A stretch of DNA of 64,000 nt from Variovorax paradoxus (GCF_024734665.1 NZ_CP102931.1:1796001-1860000); one strand, 5' to 3'; counted from the first letter of the stretch, positions 51,816 to 61,158 are shown. Program-made: numbers and translations. Notes: generated from the letters alone by a model not told the origin.

Positions 51816-53824
51816 CGACCGCGGCGCATGCGCCGGGCGATGCGCCGCGGCCGCTGATCGAGCTGCAGGACATTCGCAAGTCGTACGGCGGGCGCGGTGG
51901 ACGGGGCGGCAAGGAAGCAGGGGCGGGCAGCCCGGCAACGACCGTGCTGCATGGCATCTCGTTGCGCCTGTACGCGGGTGAGTTCGTGGCCGTCGTCGGT
52001 GCTTCGGGCTCAGGCAAGTCCACGCTGATGCACATCCTGGGTTGCCTCGATCGGCCGAGCGCCGGACGCTACCTGTTCGACGGCCAGGACGTGGCCAGCT
52101 TCGATGCCGACGCGCTCGCCTGGCTGCGCCGCGAGGCCTTCGGTTTCGTCTTCCAGGGCTACCACCTGGTGCCCAGCGAGTCGGCGCGCGAGAACACGGA
52201 AATTCCCGCGCTCTATGCCGGCATGCCGGAGGCCGAGCGGCGTGCGCGTGCCACTGCGCTGCTCGAACGGCTGGACATGGGCGCGCGGCTCGACCATCGC
52301 CCGCACCAGCTGTCGGGCGGGCAGCAGCAGCGCGTGGCCATCGCGCGGGCGCTGATGAACGGCGGGCGCATCATCCTGGCCGACGAGCCCACCGGCGCGC
52401 TCGACAGCAAGAGCGGCGCCGAAGTGATGGCGCTGCTGCACGAACTGGCAGATGCGGGCCACACCATCATCCTCATCACGCACGACCGCTCGGTGGCCGC
52501 GCAGGCGCGGCGGATCATCGAGATTCGAGACGGGCGCATCGTGGCGGACTCGGGTGAACACACCAGCGAAGGCGCGGCGGCAATCGCTGCCGTACCGGCC
52601 CCGGTCTTCAGTCGTCCGTCGGTCACTGGCGGCGCCTCGCTGCCTGCCGACATTCGCGAGGCGACACGGGCCGCATGGCGCGTGATGTGGAGCAACCGGT
52701 TCCGCACCGGGCTCACGCTGCTGGGCATAGTGATCGGCGTGGCCTCGGTCATCGTGATGCTGGCGGTCGGCGGCGGCTCGCAGCGCAAGGTGATGGCGCA
52801 GTTCGAGACCTTCGGCACCCGCACCATGTTCGTTTCCGTGCAGCTCGCCAGCCTGCGCAACCCGAGCGCGCCGCTCACGCTGGACGACGCGCTGGCCGTT
52901 CGCGCGCTGCCCAATGTCGAAGGCGTCGCGCCCTACATCGAGGACAGGGTGGTCGTGCGCCGCGGCAATATCGACCACCTCACCGAGGGCGGCGGCGCCA
53001 CGGTCGATTTCTCGCGAGTGCTCGGCTGGGGCGTGAGTCGGGGAGTGATGTTCGACGCCGAGGACGAACGGCGCATCGCCAAGGTTGCGGTGATCGGCGA
53101 GACGGTGCGCCAGCGCCTGTTCGCCGACGGGCAGGACCCCGTCGGACAGGACATCCTGGTGGACAAGGTGCCGTTCCAGGTCGTCGGCGTGCTAGCTTCG
53201 AAGGGCGCCACCAACGGCGAGGACCAGGACGACCGGGTGGTGGTGCCGCTGTCTTCCGCGGCCACACGCGTCTACGGCCATCCTCACCCGACGTGGCTTG
53301 CGGTGCAGGTGCGCGACATCGACAAGGCGCAGGAAACGGCCACCGCCATCGAGGCGCAGCTCGAACGGCAGCAGGCCGGGCGCCACGTGCTGATATGGAA
53401 CCGCGTCGAGGCGCTGCGCGTGCAGACCGAGACCGCGCGCGCAATGACGCTGATGCTGGGGCTGATTGCCATCGTGTCGCTGATCGTGGGCGGCATCGGC
53501 GTGATGAACGTGATGCTCATGACGGTGCGCGAGCGCACGCGCGAAATCGGCATTCGCGTGGCGACGGGGGCGCGCCAGCGGGACATCCTGCGGCAGTTCA
53601 TGACCGAGGCGGTGCTGGTGACTTCGGTGGGCGGCACCGTGGGCGTCGTTGCCGGGCTGGGCATTGTCGTGGGGCTGATGCTGGCCGGCGTGCCGGTGCT
53701 GTTCTCGCTGGCGGCGAGCGTGGGTGCGTTCGGCTGCGCGGTGCTGACGGGCGTGATCTTCGGGTTCATGCCGGCGCGCAACGCTGCGCGGCTGGACCCT
53801 GTGGTGGCGCTGGCGGGGGAATGA
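51812..53824 (+). CDS. MacB-type ABC transporter (PvdT-like)
   Basis: Protein of 670 residues. The N-terminal ATPase has GASGSGKST (about 66), signature LSGGQQQRVAIARAL and Walker B ILADEPTGALD. A FtsX/MacB permease follows, with one helix near 300, a large periplasmic domain and three C-terminal helices (MLGLIAIVSLIVGGIGVMNVM region). With the adaptor and channel genes on either side it forms a complete tripartite exporter acting from the periplasm outward. Four-base overlaps join all three genes. Confidence 0.94.
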   Translation: MTTAAHAPGDAPRPLIELQDIRKSYGGRGGRGGKEAGAGSPATTVLHGISLRLYAGEFVAVVGASGSGKSTLMHILGCLDRPSAGRYLFDGQDVASFDADALAWLRREAFGFVFQGYHLVPSESARENTEIPALYAGMPEAERRARATALLERLDMGARLDHRPHQLSGGQQQRVAIARALMNGGRIILADEPTGALDSKSGAEVMALLHELADAGHTIILITHDRSVAAQARRIIEIRDGRIVADSGEHTSEGAAAIAAVPAPVFSRPSVTGGASLPADIREATRAAWRVMWSNRFRTGLTLLGIVIGVASVIVMLAVGGGSQRKVMAQFETFGTRTMFVSVQLASLRNPSAPLTLDDALAVRALPNVEGVAPYIEDRVVVRRGNIDHLTEGGGATVDFSRVLGWGVSRGVMFDAEDERRIAKVAVIGETVRQRLFADGQDPVGQDILVDKVPFQVVGVLASKGATNGEDQDDRVVVPLSSAATRVYGHPHPTWLAVQVRDIDKAQETATAIEAQLERQQAGRHVLIWNRVEALRVQTETARAMTLMLGLIAIVSLIVGGIGVMNVMLMTVRERTREIGIRVATGARQRDILRQFMTEAVLVTSVGGTVGVVAGLGIVVGLMLAGVPVLFSLAASVGAFGCAVLTGVIFGFMPARNAARLDPVVALAGE

Positions 53825-55269
53825 CTGTGTTGCTGCGAACGCGTTCCGGATGCGGCTGGTGGGCGGCCTTGTTGTGCGCGGCGCTGTCATCGGGCTGCGC
53901 GCTGCATGGCGATCGCGCCGAGCGCGCGGTGGGGCTTCCCTCTGCATGGCGTCATGCGCAGGTACTCGGCGACACGGGTCCGGTCGAAGCGCAGTGGTGG
54001 CGCAGTTTCGGCAGCACGGAACTCGATGCACTGATTGCGCGCGCGCAATCGCAAAGCAACGATCTCGCGGCTGCTGTCGCGCGGGTGCGGCAGGCCGACG
54101 CGCGGGCGCGCATCGCCGGCGCGGCGCTGCGGCCGCAGGTGACGGGCACTCTCGGCGCCAGCCGCGAGGGCCGCCTGGGTGGCAACGCCACGGTTGCCGG
54201 CAGCACCTATGCCGCGGGTTTTGCCGCCAGCTATGAACTCGACCTGTGGGGTCGCGATGCCGCGCTGCGCGACGAAGCGCTGCAAGGCTTGCGCGCAAGC
54301 GCCTTCGACCGCGACACGGTGCGGCTCACTGTGACGGCCGATGTTGCCGCCACCTGGCTGCTGGCGCTGGCCCTGCGCGAACGCACCGAAATAGCCGCGC
54401 GCAACCTCGACAACGCGCGCCGCGTGCTGGCGCTGGTGGAGTCCCGCAGCCGCGCCGGCGCGGTGTCTCCGCTTGATCTTGCACAGCAGCGCGGTCTGGT
54501 GGCCGCGCAGCAACGTGCGCTCGCAGCGCTGCATCAGCAGGCGGGTGACGCCGAGACCGCACTGGCGTTGCTGCTGGGCACTGCGGCGCCGGCGTTCGAA
54601 CTGCGGGGGCCGCGGCTCGATGCGCTTCAGGTTCCCGTCATCGGCGCGGGCGCGGGTGCGCCTTCTGCATTGCTGGTGCGGCGCCCGGACATCGCACGCG
54701 CGGAGGCGCATCTGGCTGCGGCCGATGCCAACGTGCTGGCGGCGCGCGCCGCGCTGCTGCCCACTGTGTCTCTGAGTGCCACGGTAGGCACCGGAGAGAG
54801 CCGCTTCGGCAGGCTCTTCGACAACCCGCTCTACAGCCTGGCTGCCGGCCTGACCGCGCCGGTCTTCGATGGAGGGCGACTGGCGGGCGGCCAACGCCTG
54901 GCCGAGGCGAAGCGCGAGGAATTGCTGGCCGCCTATCGGGGCGCGATCGTCGGTGCGTTCGCGGATGCGGAGACTGCGCTGAACGGCGTGTCGGCCATCG
55001 ATGCACAGGCAACGGCGCAAGGCGCCGAACTGGCCGAGGCGCGCCGCGCGGCAGAACTGTCGGAGGCCCGCTACCGTGCGGGCGCCGAGACACTGCTGAC
55101 CTTGCTCGACGCGCAGCGCACCCTGTATGCCGCGCAGGACCTGGCGGTCCAGTTGCGCATGGCGCGCTTGCAGGCACGGGTTTCGCTCTACCGTGCAATG
55201 GGCGGCGGATGGCAGCAGGCCCGGTGCACGAGCGCCGCAGCAGCCGAAGGACATACTGAATGCGTTTGA
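53821..55269 (+). CDS. outer membrane efflux lipoprotein (OpmQ/NodT-type)
   Basis: Protein of 482 residues with a signal peptide and lipobox ending LSSGC. Two OEP repeats follow (WWRSFGSTELDALIARA at the start; VRRPDIARAEAHLAAADANV and GLTAPVFDGGRLAGGQRL later), typical of TolC-like channels. ATG 53821 overlaps the MacB-like stop by four bases. It completes the PvdRT-OpmQ-like pump. Confidence 0.94.
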   Translation: MTVLLRTRSGCGWWAALLCAALSSGCALHGDRAERAVGLPSAWRHAQVLGDTGPVEAQWWRSFGSTELDALIARAQSQSNDLAAAVARVRQADARARIAGAALRPQVTGTLGASREGRLGGNATVAGSTYAAGFAASYELDLWGRDAALRDEALQGLRASAFDRDTVRLTVTADVAATWLLALALRERTEIAARNLDNARRVLALVESRSRAGAVSPLDLAQQRGLVAAQQRALAALHQQAGDAETALALLLGTAAPAFELRGPRLDALQVPVIGAGAGAPSALLVRRPDIARAEAHLAAADANVLAARAALLPTVSLSATVGTGESRFGRLFDNPLYSLAAGLTAPVFDGGRLAGGQRLAEAKREELLAAYRGAIVGAFADAETALNGVSAIDAQATAQGAELAEARRAAELSEARYRAGAETLLTLLDAQRTLYAAQDLAVQLRMARLQARVSLYRAMGGGWQQARCTSAAAAEGHTECV

Positions 55270-55422
55270 CGCTCGTGGCCCTGCATCGCTGGGCCGGCCT
55301 CCTTGAACATTCGGGGCCGCGGATCGTCTTTTTCTCTAGACGCCTGCGCGCCGGCATTTCCCGGTGCGCATCGGCCTCGACGATCATCCCCCTGGATCAA
55401 CAACACAGCGCCTGGAGTAGCA

Positions 55423-55662
55423 GTGGCCCCGCAAAACCATCCGGAGGCGCCGTCCGCCGAGGAGACCGCATGGCGTCTCTATATGGACCTCCGAGAGAAT
55501 CCATGCCGCACGGGCGCGTTGAAGCTGACGCACTGGTTGCGGGAAGACCAGGCGCATCCGCCCGCATTCGACCGTGCCCTGCGCCTTTGGGCACTGGCGG
55601 GCGCCGCCCTGGTCGTCAGCCGCCGCAGGAATTTTCATCCGCCCACGGGCGGACTCGAATGA
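55423..55662 (+). CDS. miniature FecR-N-domain (DUF4880-like) protein 2
   Basis: Protein of 79 residues from GTG 55423, with GGAG five bases upstream. The pattern AWRLYMDLRENP, LTHWLREDQAHPPAFDRALRLW follows the FecR cytosolic domain (WL-x-x-x-x-x-H-x-x-AF-x-x-AL-x-LW). It stops soon after, without a membrane helix or periplasmic part. It lies 153 bases after the outer membrane channel gene, and its stop overlaps the start of the next ORF (ATGA). It may act on one of the two ECF sigma factors of the locus. Confidence 0.6.
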   Translation: MAPQNHPEAPSAEETAWRLYMDLRENPCRTGALKLTHWLREDQAHPPAFDRALRLWALAGAALVVSRRRNFHPPTGGLE

Positions 55663-55886
55663 GGCGCGCCGGGTTGGCCGCGCACTGCCTCGTGCCCGAT
55701 GAATGCGTCCGCACCGCGGCGTCGCTTTTCGCTTGCATGCACGCCTCGCCGACTTTGCAGAACACAGAGGAGCTGGCCCAGTGGCTTGGGAAAGACCCAC
55801 GGCACCTGCGCGCGCTCGACATCGCGCTGGCGGAATGGGGCCTCGTGCAGTCCGGCCACCCCGTGGGGAATGTGCGCGGCGCTTGA
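55659..55886 (+). CDS. miniature FecR-N-domain-like protein 3
   Basis: Protein of 75 residues, translationally coupled to the ORF before it. EELAQWLGKDPRHLRALDIALAEWGLV repeats the WL-x-x-[DE]P-x-H-x-x-AL-x-x-AL-x-x-W pattern of the FecR N-terminal domain; the first half (DECVRTAASLFACMH) is a plausible first helix. No membrane segment. It converges on fecR, whose stop is 13 bases away. It is weaker than the other two small FecR-like ORFs but supported by the coupled start. Confidence 0.52.
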   Translation: MRRAGLAAHCLVPDECVRTAASLFACMHASPTLQNTEELAQWLGKDPRHLRALDIALAEWGLVQSGHPVGNVRGA

Positions 55887-55899
55887 CGCGGCGAAGGAC

Positions 55900-56949
55900 T
55901 CAGCGCGTTCGCAGGGTCACGCTGCCGTCCGGCTGCGGTTCGGCCGCCAGAGGCAGGATCGTCGGCAGCGCGGCCACTAGGCCGTCGGAATCGTTGGTGC
56001 GGAAACGGCCCGACAGCCGCATCGCGTCGACGCGCGAACTCGTACTGACGATGGGCCGCGCACGATAACTGTTGACCGCGGCCAGAGCGTCGCCGAGCGG
56101 CGTGTTCTCGAAGACGAGCCAGCCATTGCGCCACGCGGACAGGGCGGCCGTGTCGGTTTGCCGCACTGCGGCGGCACGGCCGTCATCGATTTCAAGCAGG
56201 TCGCCCATGCGCAGATCGATCACTTCCGCCTCTGCGCCGGTGGACCCGTCGCGCGGCGGCATGTGCACGCGCACATGGCCATGCTCCACGCCCACGGTGA
56301 TCGGGCCGCCACGGTCGCGCACGGTAAAGGCGGTGCCGACCACTTCGATCGTGGCGCCGCGCGTGCGGACCCTGAAAGGGCGGTCTGCATCGCGCGCCAC
56401 CTCGAAGCGCACTTCGCCGTGCGCCATGTCGACGGCGCGGTGCTGGCGATAGAGCGCCACGTCGATCGCGCTCTGCGGTGCCAGGTCGAGCTGGCTGCCG
56501 GGCGCGCCGCTGCGGCCGTCGGTCAGCGTCACCTTCAGCATCTGCGCGGTACGGGTTTCGTAGGCTGCGCGGAACACGGGTTGCTGCCAGTACCATTGCA
56601 CGCCCCGGCCCGCGACCAGGCCGGTGCCCAGCAAGGCGGCGACCGAAAGCAGCATCTTGCGGCGCTGCTGCCGGTGCGTCGATGCGGCGGCAGTGGCGGC
56701 TGCGTTGGCCATCAGCGCGGCTTCGGGTTCGTCGAAGTGCGCGCGCAAGTCGTTCGCCATGCCGCCGAGTGCGTCCCAGCGCTCGCGTGCCTCCTGCACG
56801 GCCGCCGCATGTTCCGCCGATTTGCCGCGCCACTGGTTGAGCAACGCGCGGGCTTGGCCTGCGGCCTCGCCGGTTGCGATCTCTCCTTCGACGATCAGCG
56901 CGAGCGCGCGCTCGATCAGCCGTTCGCGCGGAGGAGCGCTTGCCGCCAT
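55900..56949 (-). CDS. fecR: FecR-family anti-sigma/sigma regulator
   Basis: Protein of 349 residues. It has a cytosolic DUF4880 domain (about 1-85: LLNQWRGKSAEHAAAVQEARERW), one membrane helix (about 100-120: MLLSVAALLGTGLVAG) and a periplasmic FecR domain (AHGEVRFEVARDADRPFRVRT; VVGTAFTVR). The last part is the STN-interacting region (LSGRFRTNDSDGLVAALPTILPL). It should receive the signal from the STN domain of the receptor at 42499-44889 and release FecI. The start may instead be GTG 56964, which overlaps the FecI stop. Confidence 0.93.
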   Translation of the reverse strand: MAASAPPRERLIERALALIVEGEIATGEAAGQARALLNQWRGKSAEHAAAVQEARERWDALGGMANDLRAHFDEPEAALMANAAATAAASTHRQQRRKMLLSVAALLGTGLVAGRGVQWYWQQPVFRAAYETRTAQMLKVTLTDGRSGAPGSQLDLAPQSAIDVALYRQHRAVDMAHGEVRFEVARDADRPFRVRTRGATIEVVGTAFTVRDRGGPITVGVEHGHVRVHMPPRDGSTGAEAEVIDLRMGDLLEIDDGRAAAVRQTDTAALSAWRNGWLVFENTPLGDALAAVNSYRARPIVSTSSRVDAMRLSGRFRTNDSDGLVAALPTILPLAAEPQPDGSVTLRTR

Positions 56950-56960
56950 GCTGCCGCCGC

Positions 56961-57578
56961 TCACGAGAAGTCTTCGGCCAATGCTGCGTCGAAGCCCGGC
57001 CGGCTCAGCACGACCTGCGGCTCGATCAGTTCCGAGCGCAGTTCGGCGAACACGCGCGAGCAATCGATGGTGGCGCGCAGCAGGTGCTTGGCCACGGCCA
57101 TCTCGGTGATGTTCAGCCGCTGCGCAATTTCAGCGCGCGTGTGGCCGTAGGCGCGAAACAACAGGAACACCTCGCGCCGGCGCGGCGGCAGTTGTTCCAT
57201 GGTTTCGACCACCCGCGCCAGCACCCGTTGCTGTGCCACGACGTATTCGCTGGACTGGGCCGTCTGGTGCGTGCCGATGCCCGCATGCGCGCTGACCCAT
57301 TCCTGCGCGACCTTGCGCCGGCGTGCATCGTCGACGCACAGGTTGCGCGCCACGCGAAACAGCAGGGCGCGGGGCGATTCGATGGAATAGGCGGCGTCCT
57401 GCAGATCGGGCAGTGCATCGCCGCGATTGCCGCCGCGCGTCTTGAGCGATGCCGCATAGACCCGCTCGAAGCTGGACTGCGCGATGTCGGCCGCGTAGTG
57501 CGGATCTCTCAGGTCGCGAGTGAGCTGCCGGCGCAAGTCCGCATAGTGAGCTACCAGTTCCTGAACGAGGTCGCGCAT
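56961..57578 (-). CDS. fecI: FecI-family ECF sigma factor
   Basis: Protein of 205 residues with region 2 (DPHYAADIAQSSFERVYA; RNLCVDDARRR) and region 4 (LPPRRREVFLLFRAYGHTRAEIAQRLNITEMAVAKHLL). ATG 57578 is preferred; the longer frame begins with a TTG. A Fur box lies about 140-160 bases upstream. With FecR next to it and an STN receptor in the locus it forms a complete iron-uptake cell-surface signalling system. It probably controls the receptor and perhaps other siderophore genes. Confidence 0.94.
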   Translation of the reverse strand: MRDLVQELVAHYADLRRQLTRDLRDPHYAADIAQSSFERVYAASLKTRGGNRGDALPDLQDAAYSIESPRALLFRVARNLCVDDARRRKVAQEWVSAHAGIGTHQTAQSSEYVVAQQRVLARVVETMEQLPPRRREVFLLFRAYGHTRAEIAQRLNITEMAVAKHLLRATIDCSRVFAELRSELIEPQVVLSRPGFDAALAEDFS

Positions 57579-57719
57579 CCGGCCGCCTTCTCGCAAGCAT
57601 CGACGATGGACCCCGGGGTCGTTCGCCAGAACGCACCGACGGATTCGCCTCGACTTCCACGTGGGAAGAGGCGAGCTGGCCGCAGAAGCATTTGGTTTTG
57701 AAAATCCCCGGGAGGGGTG

Positions 57720-57738
57720 AATAAGAACTATTCTTATT
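57720..57738 (-). promoter_or_regulatory. Fur box upstream of fecI
   Basis: AATAAGAACTATTCTTATT is a near-perfect 9-1-9 dyad with one mismatch in the arms, in AT-rich DNA upstream of the fecI start. It shares ATTCTTATT with the Fur box at 7660. The remaining spacer up to 57868 shows no other feature I can name. Confidence 0.68.
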
Positions 57739-57867
57739 GGAGTGTATCACTGAATTGTTAGCCGAAGACATGACTGTGGCGCGTCGCGGATGAGCCGCCT
57801 TTGCCACTTTTGCCACTGGCTGTCGAAACTAACTGGTCAGGTTCTCGCGGCGTTGCCGCAGGCCGCG

Positions 57868-58029
57868 ATGGTGCCGCCCATGGAAGGCAGCACGCACTAT
57901 GTGCTGACCGCCAAGGCCGCGTCGATCCAGCAGGTGAGTCGGGCGCTGAAGGCGCAGGGCGTCGAGGCGCGGCGCATCAAGGCCAAGGCCAAGGCCTACT
58001 GGGCACCAGGGAAGACCGGGCTCGACTGA
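57868..58029 (+). CDS. small hypothetical protein (53 aa)
   Basis: Starts MVPPMEGSTHYVLTAKAASI, or 12 bases later at ATG 57880, and ends in a basic stretch (RRIKAKAKAYWAPGKTGLD). It looks like a small beta-alpha-beta fragment. The ribosome-binding site is poor. I do not recognise a family. It ends 15 bases before the convergent oxidase gene. It may be real, because its frame has normal codon bias. Confidence 0.42.
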   Translation: MVPPMEGSTHYVLTAKAASIQQVSRALKAQGVEARRIKAKAKAYWAPGKTGLD

Positions 58030-58044
58030 ACGCGGGCCGCCAGG

Positions 58045-59478
58045 CTAGACCCGGATCACGCGACCCGGGTTCAGGATGTTCTTCGGATCGAGCCCGCGCT
58101 TGATCGCCCGCATCATCTCCAGCGCCACCGGCGACTTGTGCTTCTCAAGCTTGTCGACCTTGAGCGAGCCCACGCCATGCTCGGCCGAGAACGAGCCGCC
58201 GAACTTCTCGACCGCGTCGTACACCAGCGTGTTGATGCGCTCTTCCTCGTTCTTCAGGAACGCCTTGGTGTCGATGTTCTCCGGCGCCTGCACGTTGTAG
58301 TGCAGGTTGCCGTCGCCCAGGTGGCCGAAATTCACCAGCCGCACGCCGGCGATCTCGCGTGCCAGCAGCGCGTCGGTTTCTTGCACGAAGGCCGGAATGC
58401 GCGACACGGGAATCGAGATGTCGTGCTTGATGTTCAGGCCTTCCTCGGCCTGCGCGAGCGGAATGCTCTCGCGGATGTGCCACAGCTGGTGCGCCTGCGT
58501 GAGGTTCTCGGCCACCACCGCGTCGGAGACGCAGCCGTCTTCGAAGGCGGTTTCGAGCAGCGCCTCGAAGCGCGCACGCGCATGGTCTTCGGATTCGCTG
58601 TCGGAGTTTTCCAGCAGCACGCAGTACGGCACGGCCTCATCCTTGATGAAGGGCACGCGCAGCTGCGGCATGTGCTTGTCGACCAGGCTCAGCGCAAACT
58701 TGCCCATCACCTCGAAGCCCGTGAGGCCCGAGCCCAGGTGCTTGTGCGCGAGGCCCAGCAGCGTGACCGCGTGGTCGAGCGAGGGCACCGCGGCCCAGGC
58801 CGTGAGCTGCGCGGCCGGCAGCGGGTAGAGCTTCATGGTCGCGGCGGTGATGATGCCGAGCGTGCCTTCGCTGCCGATGACGAGGTCGCGCAGGTCGTAG
58901 CCGGTGTTGTCCTTGCGCAGGCCGCTGGTGCCTTCCCAGATCTCGCCCTGCGGCGTGACCACTTCGAGGCCCAGGCACAGCTCGCGCGTGTTGCCGTAGC
59001 GAACCACCTGCGTGCCGCCCGCGTTCGTCGCGAGGTTGCCGCCGATGGTGCAGCTGCCTTCGGCCGCGAGGCTCAGCGGGAAGAGGAAGCCGGCCTTCTC
59101 GGCCGTCTCCTGCAGCGTTTGAAGGATGCAGCCGGCCTCGACTGTCATCGTGAGGTTGGCGCCGTCGATGGTGCGGATCGCGTTCAGCCGCTGCAGGCTC
59201 AGCACCACCTGCGTGCCGCTCTCGTCCGGAATGGAGCCGACTGCCAAGCCGGTGTTGCCGCCCTGCGGAATGATGGCGGTGCCGGCGGCCGCACAGGCCT
59301 TGACCACATCGGCCACCTGCTGCGTGCTGCCGGGCCGCACCACGGCCAGCGACTTGCCGCGCGCGCGCTTGCGCCAGTCCTGCTCGTAGGCAGTGAGGTC
59401 GCCCTCGTTCAGCACGTTCGCCGCGCCGACGATGGCGCGCAGTTGATCGATCAGGGAAGAAGAAGCAGCAGTGGTCAT
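58045..59478 (-). CDS. FAD-binding oxidase, GlcD/D-lactate dehydrogenase type
   Basis: Protein of 477 residues. The FAD-binding PCMH half has IIPQGGNTGLAVGSIP, GCTIGGNLATNAGG-like CTIGGNLATNAGGTQVVRYG and DLVIGSEGTLGIIT. The C-terminal substrate domain has HLGDGNLHYNV and EHGVGSLKVDKL, supplying the usual His residues, and ends near DPKNILNPGRV. Enzymes of this family oxidise 2-hydroxy acids such as D-lactate, D-2-hydroxyglutarate or glycolate; the substrate here is not decided by the sequence. Its start overlaps the stop of the DUF2069 gene (ATGA), so the two are coupled. Confidence 0.94.
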   Translation of the reverse strand: MTTAASSSLIDQLRAIVGAANVLNEGDLTAYEQDWRKRARGKSLAVVRPGSTQQVADVVKACAAAGTAIIPQGGNTGLAVGSIPDESGTQVVLSLQRLNAIRTIDGANLTMTVEAGCILQTLQETAEKAGFLFPLSLAAEGSCTIGGNLATNAGGTQVVRYGNTRELCLGLEVVTPQGEIWEGTSGLRKDNTGYDLRDLVIGSEGTLGIITAATMKLYPLPAAQLTAWAAVPSLDHAVTLLGLAHKHLGSGLTGFEVMGKFALSLVDKHMPQLRVPFIKDEAVPYCVLLENSDSESEDHARARFEALLETAFEDGCVSDAVVAENLTQAHQLWHIRESIPLAQAEEGLNIKHDISIPVSRIPAFVQETDALLAREIAGVRLVNFGHLGDGNLHYNVQAPENIDTKAFLKNEEERINTLVYDAVEKFGGSFSAEHGVGSLKVDKLEKHKSPVALEMMRAIKRGLDPKNILNPGRVIRV

Positions 59479-59948
59479 TGGGCGGAAGCCTCCAGTTGGC
59501 GGGCAGCGTTCTTGGCGTGGCGCAGGCGCAGCCGCACATGCCATGCGCAGGCCGCGAAGAGCACGAGGCACAGCAGCACCTCGACGAGCGCGAGCACCTG
59601 GCCCACGCCGTTGGTGTCGCTCCAGGCGCGCACCACGCCCTCGGTGAAATAGAGCCAGATCATCAGGCTGACCCAGCGGTAGGTGTACATGCGGTTCTTC
59701 CACAGACCCGCGAGCGGAATGACGAGCGGCAGCACCTTCAGCGCCAGCAGCGAGCCACCCGGGCGCAGCGGCGCCAGCCACAGCTCCCAGGCCAGGCCCA
59801 GCACGATGAGGCCGACGAGGCTGCCCACGGCGGCCCAGCGGGTCGCGCGAACGGAGGAGGGCGGGAGCGGAGTGTCGGACACGTTGGGCGGCGAAGAGAA
59901 GGGAGCGCCCGGCAGGCGGCCAGCGGCGACAAAAAGAGCGGATGGCAT
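59475..59948 (-). CDS. DUF2069 integral membrane protein
   Basis: Protein of 157 residues with four hydrophobic segments (AAVGSLVGLIVLGLAWELWL; LLALKVLPLVIPLAGL; VSLMIWLYFTEGVVRA; LALVEVLLCLVLFAACAW). The pattern and the segment KNRMYTYRWVSLMIWLYF fit DUF2069 proteins, of unknown function. ATG 59948 is chosen; ATG 59960 would overlap the divergent YihY start. It is upstream of and coupled to the oxidase gene. Confidence 0.87.
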   Translation of the reverse strand: MPSALFVAAGRLPGAPFSSPPNVSDTPLPPSSVRATRWAAVGSLVGLIVLGLAWELWLAPLRPGGSLLALKVLPLVIPLAGLWKNRMYTYRWVSLMIWLYFTEGVVRAWSDTNGVGQVLALVEVLLCLVLFAACAWHVRLRLRHAKNAARQLEASAQ

Positions 59949-59958
59949 GATAGCCGCC

Positions 59959-61158
59959 ATGAATCGCAGGCAACTCTGGAGGGATCTTTCGCGCTTTCCG
60001 TGGCGCAACACCGCAGCGGTGCTGGGCGAGCGTTTTCGCGAAGACCGGCTCGGCCTCACGGCCAGCAGCCTGACCTTCACCACCACCATCGCGATGGTGC
60101 CGTTCTTCACCGTGGCGCTGGCGCTGTTCACCGTGTTCCCGATGTTCGCGAAGATGCAGGGCCGCCTGCAGCGCTGGCTCATCGAGAGCCTGATTCCCGA
60201 CAACATCGCGCGGCAGGTGCTGGGCTACCTGAACCAGTTCGCGAGCAAGGCCAGCGGGCTGGGCATCGCGGGCCTGATCGTGCTGCTGATCACCGCCATC
60301 GCGCTGATCCTCACCATCGACAAGACGCTCAACAACATCTGGCGCGTGCGCTCGCCGCGGCCGTTCGCGCAGCGGGTGCTCATTTACTGGGCGGCCATCA
60401 CGCTGGGGCCGATCATCCTTGCGGTGAGCCTGTCGACCACTTCGTACGTGGTCTCTGCCACCAGCGACGTGGTGGGGCGCGGCATGGTCAAGCTGTTCTT
60501 CGACACCTTCGAGTTCGCGCTGCTCGCGGTCGGCATGACCTCGCTGTACCACTACGTGCCCAACACCAATGTGCGCTGGTCGCATGCCTGGGCCGGCGGC
60601 ATTTTCGTGGCGGCCGCCATCGAAATCGCCAAGCGCGTGCTGGCCTACTACCTGAGCCTGGTGCCGACCTATTCGGTGCTGTACGGCGCCTTTGCCACGG
60701 TGCCGATCCTGCTGGTGTGGATCTACGTGGCCTGGGTGATCGTGCTGCTCGGCGCGGTCATCGCGGCCTACTTGCCGAGCCTGCTCACGGGCGTGGCACG
60801 GCGCGGTGGCACTGCCGGCTGGCCCTTGCAACTGGCAATGGAAGCGCTGCAGCACCTGGCCCGCGCGCAGGCCACGCCGGCCAAGGGCATGGGCGCGACC
60901 GAACTGGTCACGCGCATGCGGGTCGATGCGCTGCAACTGGCGCCGGTGCTCGAAACGCTGGTGGCGCTCGACTGGATCGCACCGCTGGCGGAAGAGCCCG
61001 CCAACGAAGACCCGCGCTACGTGATGCTCGCGGACCCATCGACGCCCATCGAGCCGCTGCTGAAGGAACTGCTGATGCCACAGGCCGAGCCGCTCGAAGA
61101 CCTCTGGCAGAAGGGTCCGCTGCGCTCGCTGCGCCTGGGCGACGTGCTCCTGATCTAG
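59959..61158 (+). CDS. YihY/BrkB family membrane protein
   Basis: Protein of 399 residues with six membrane helices in the first 290 residues. The family segments include LTASSLTFTTTIAMVPFF, FASKASGLGIAGLIVLLITA and the WSHAWAGGIFVAAAIEIAKR region. A cytosolic winged-helix-like C-terminus follows (about 300-399: GATELVTRMRVDALQLAPVLETL). Once mis-annotated as ribonuclease BN, these proteins are of uncertain function, possibly transporters. The gene is divergent from DUF2069 with almost no spacer and its stop overlaps the convergent DUF962 gene by four bases. Confidence 0.93.
   Translation: MNRRQLWRDLSRFPWRNTAAVLGERFREDRLGLTASSLTFTTTIAMVPFFTVALALFTVFPMFAKMQGRLQRWLIESLIPDNIARQVLGYLNQFASKASGLGIAGLIVLLITAIALILTIDKTLNNIWRVRSPRPFAQRVLIYWAAITLGPIILAVSLSTTSYVVSATSDVVGRGMVKLFFDTFEFALLAVGMTSLYHYVPNTNVRWSHAWAGGIFVAAAIEIAKRVLAYYLSLVPTYSVLYGAFATVPILLVWIYVAWVIVLLGAVIAAYLPSLLTGVARRGGTAGWPLQLAMEALQHLARAQATPAKGMGATELVTRMRVDALQLAPVLETLVALDWIAPLAEEPANEDPRYVMLADPSTPIEPLLKELLMPQAEPLEDLWQKGPLRSLRLGDVLLI

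Noticed and set aside
55260..55658. Upstream part of the 208-codon frame containing the third mini-FecR ORF
   Set aside because: It overlaps the second mini-FecR ORF, has no motif, and the coupled ATG at 55659 is a better start.
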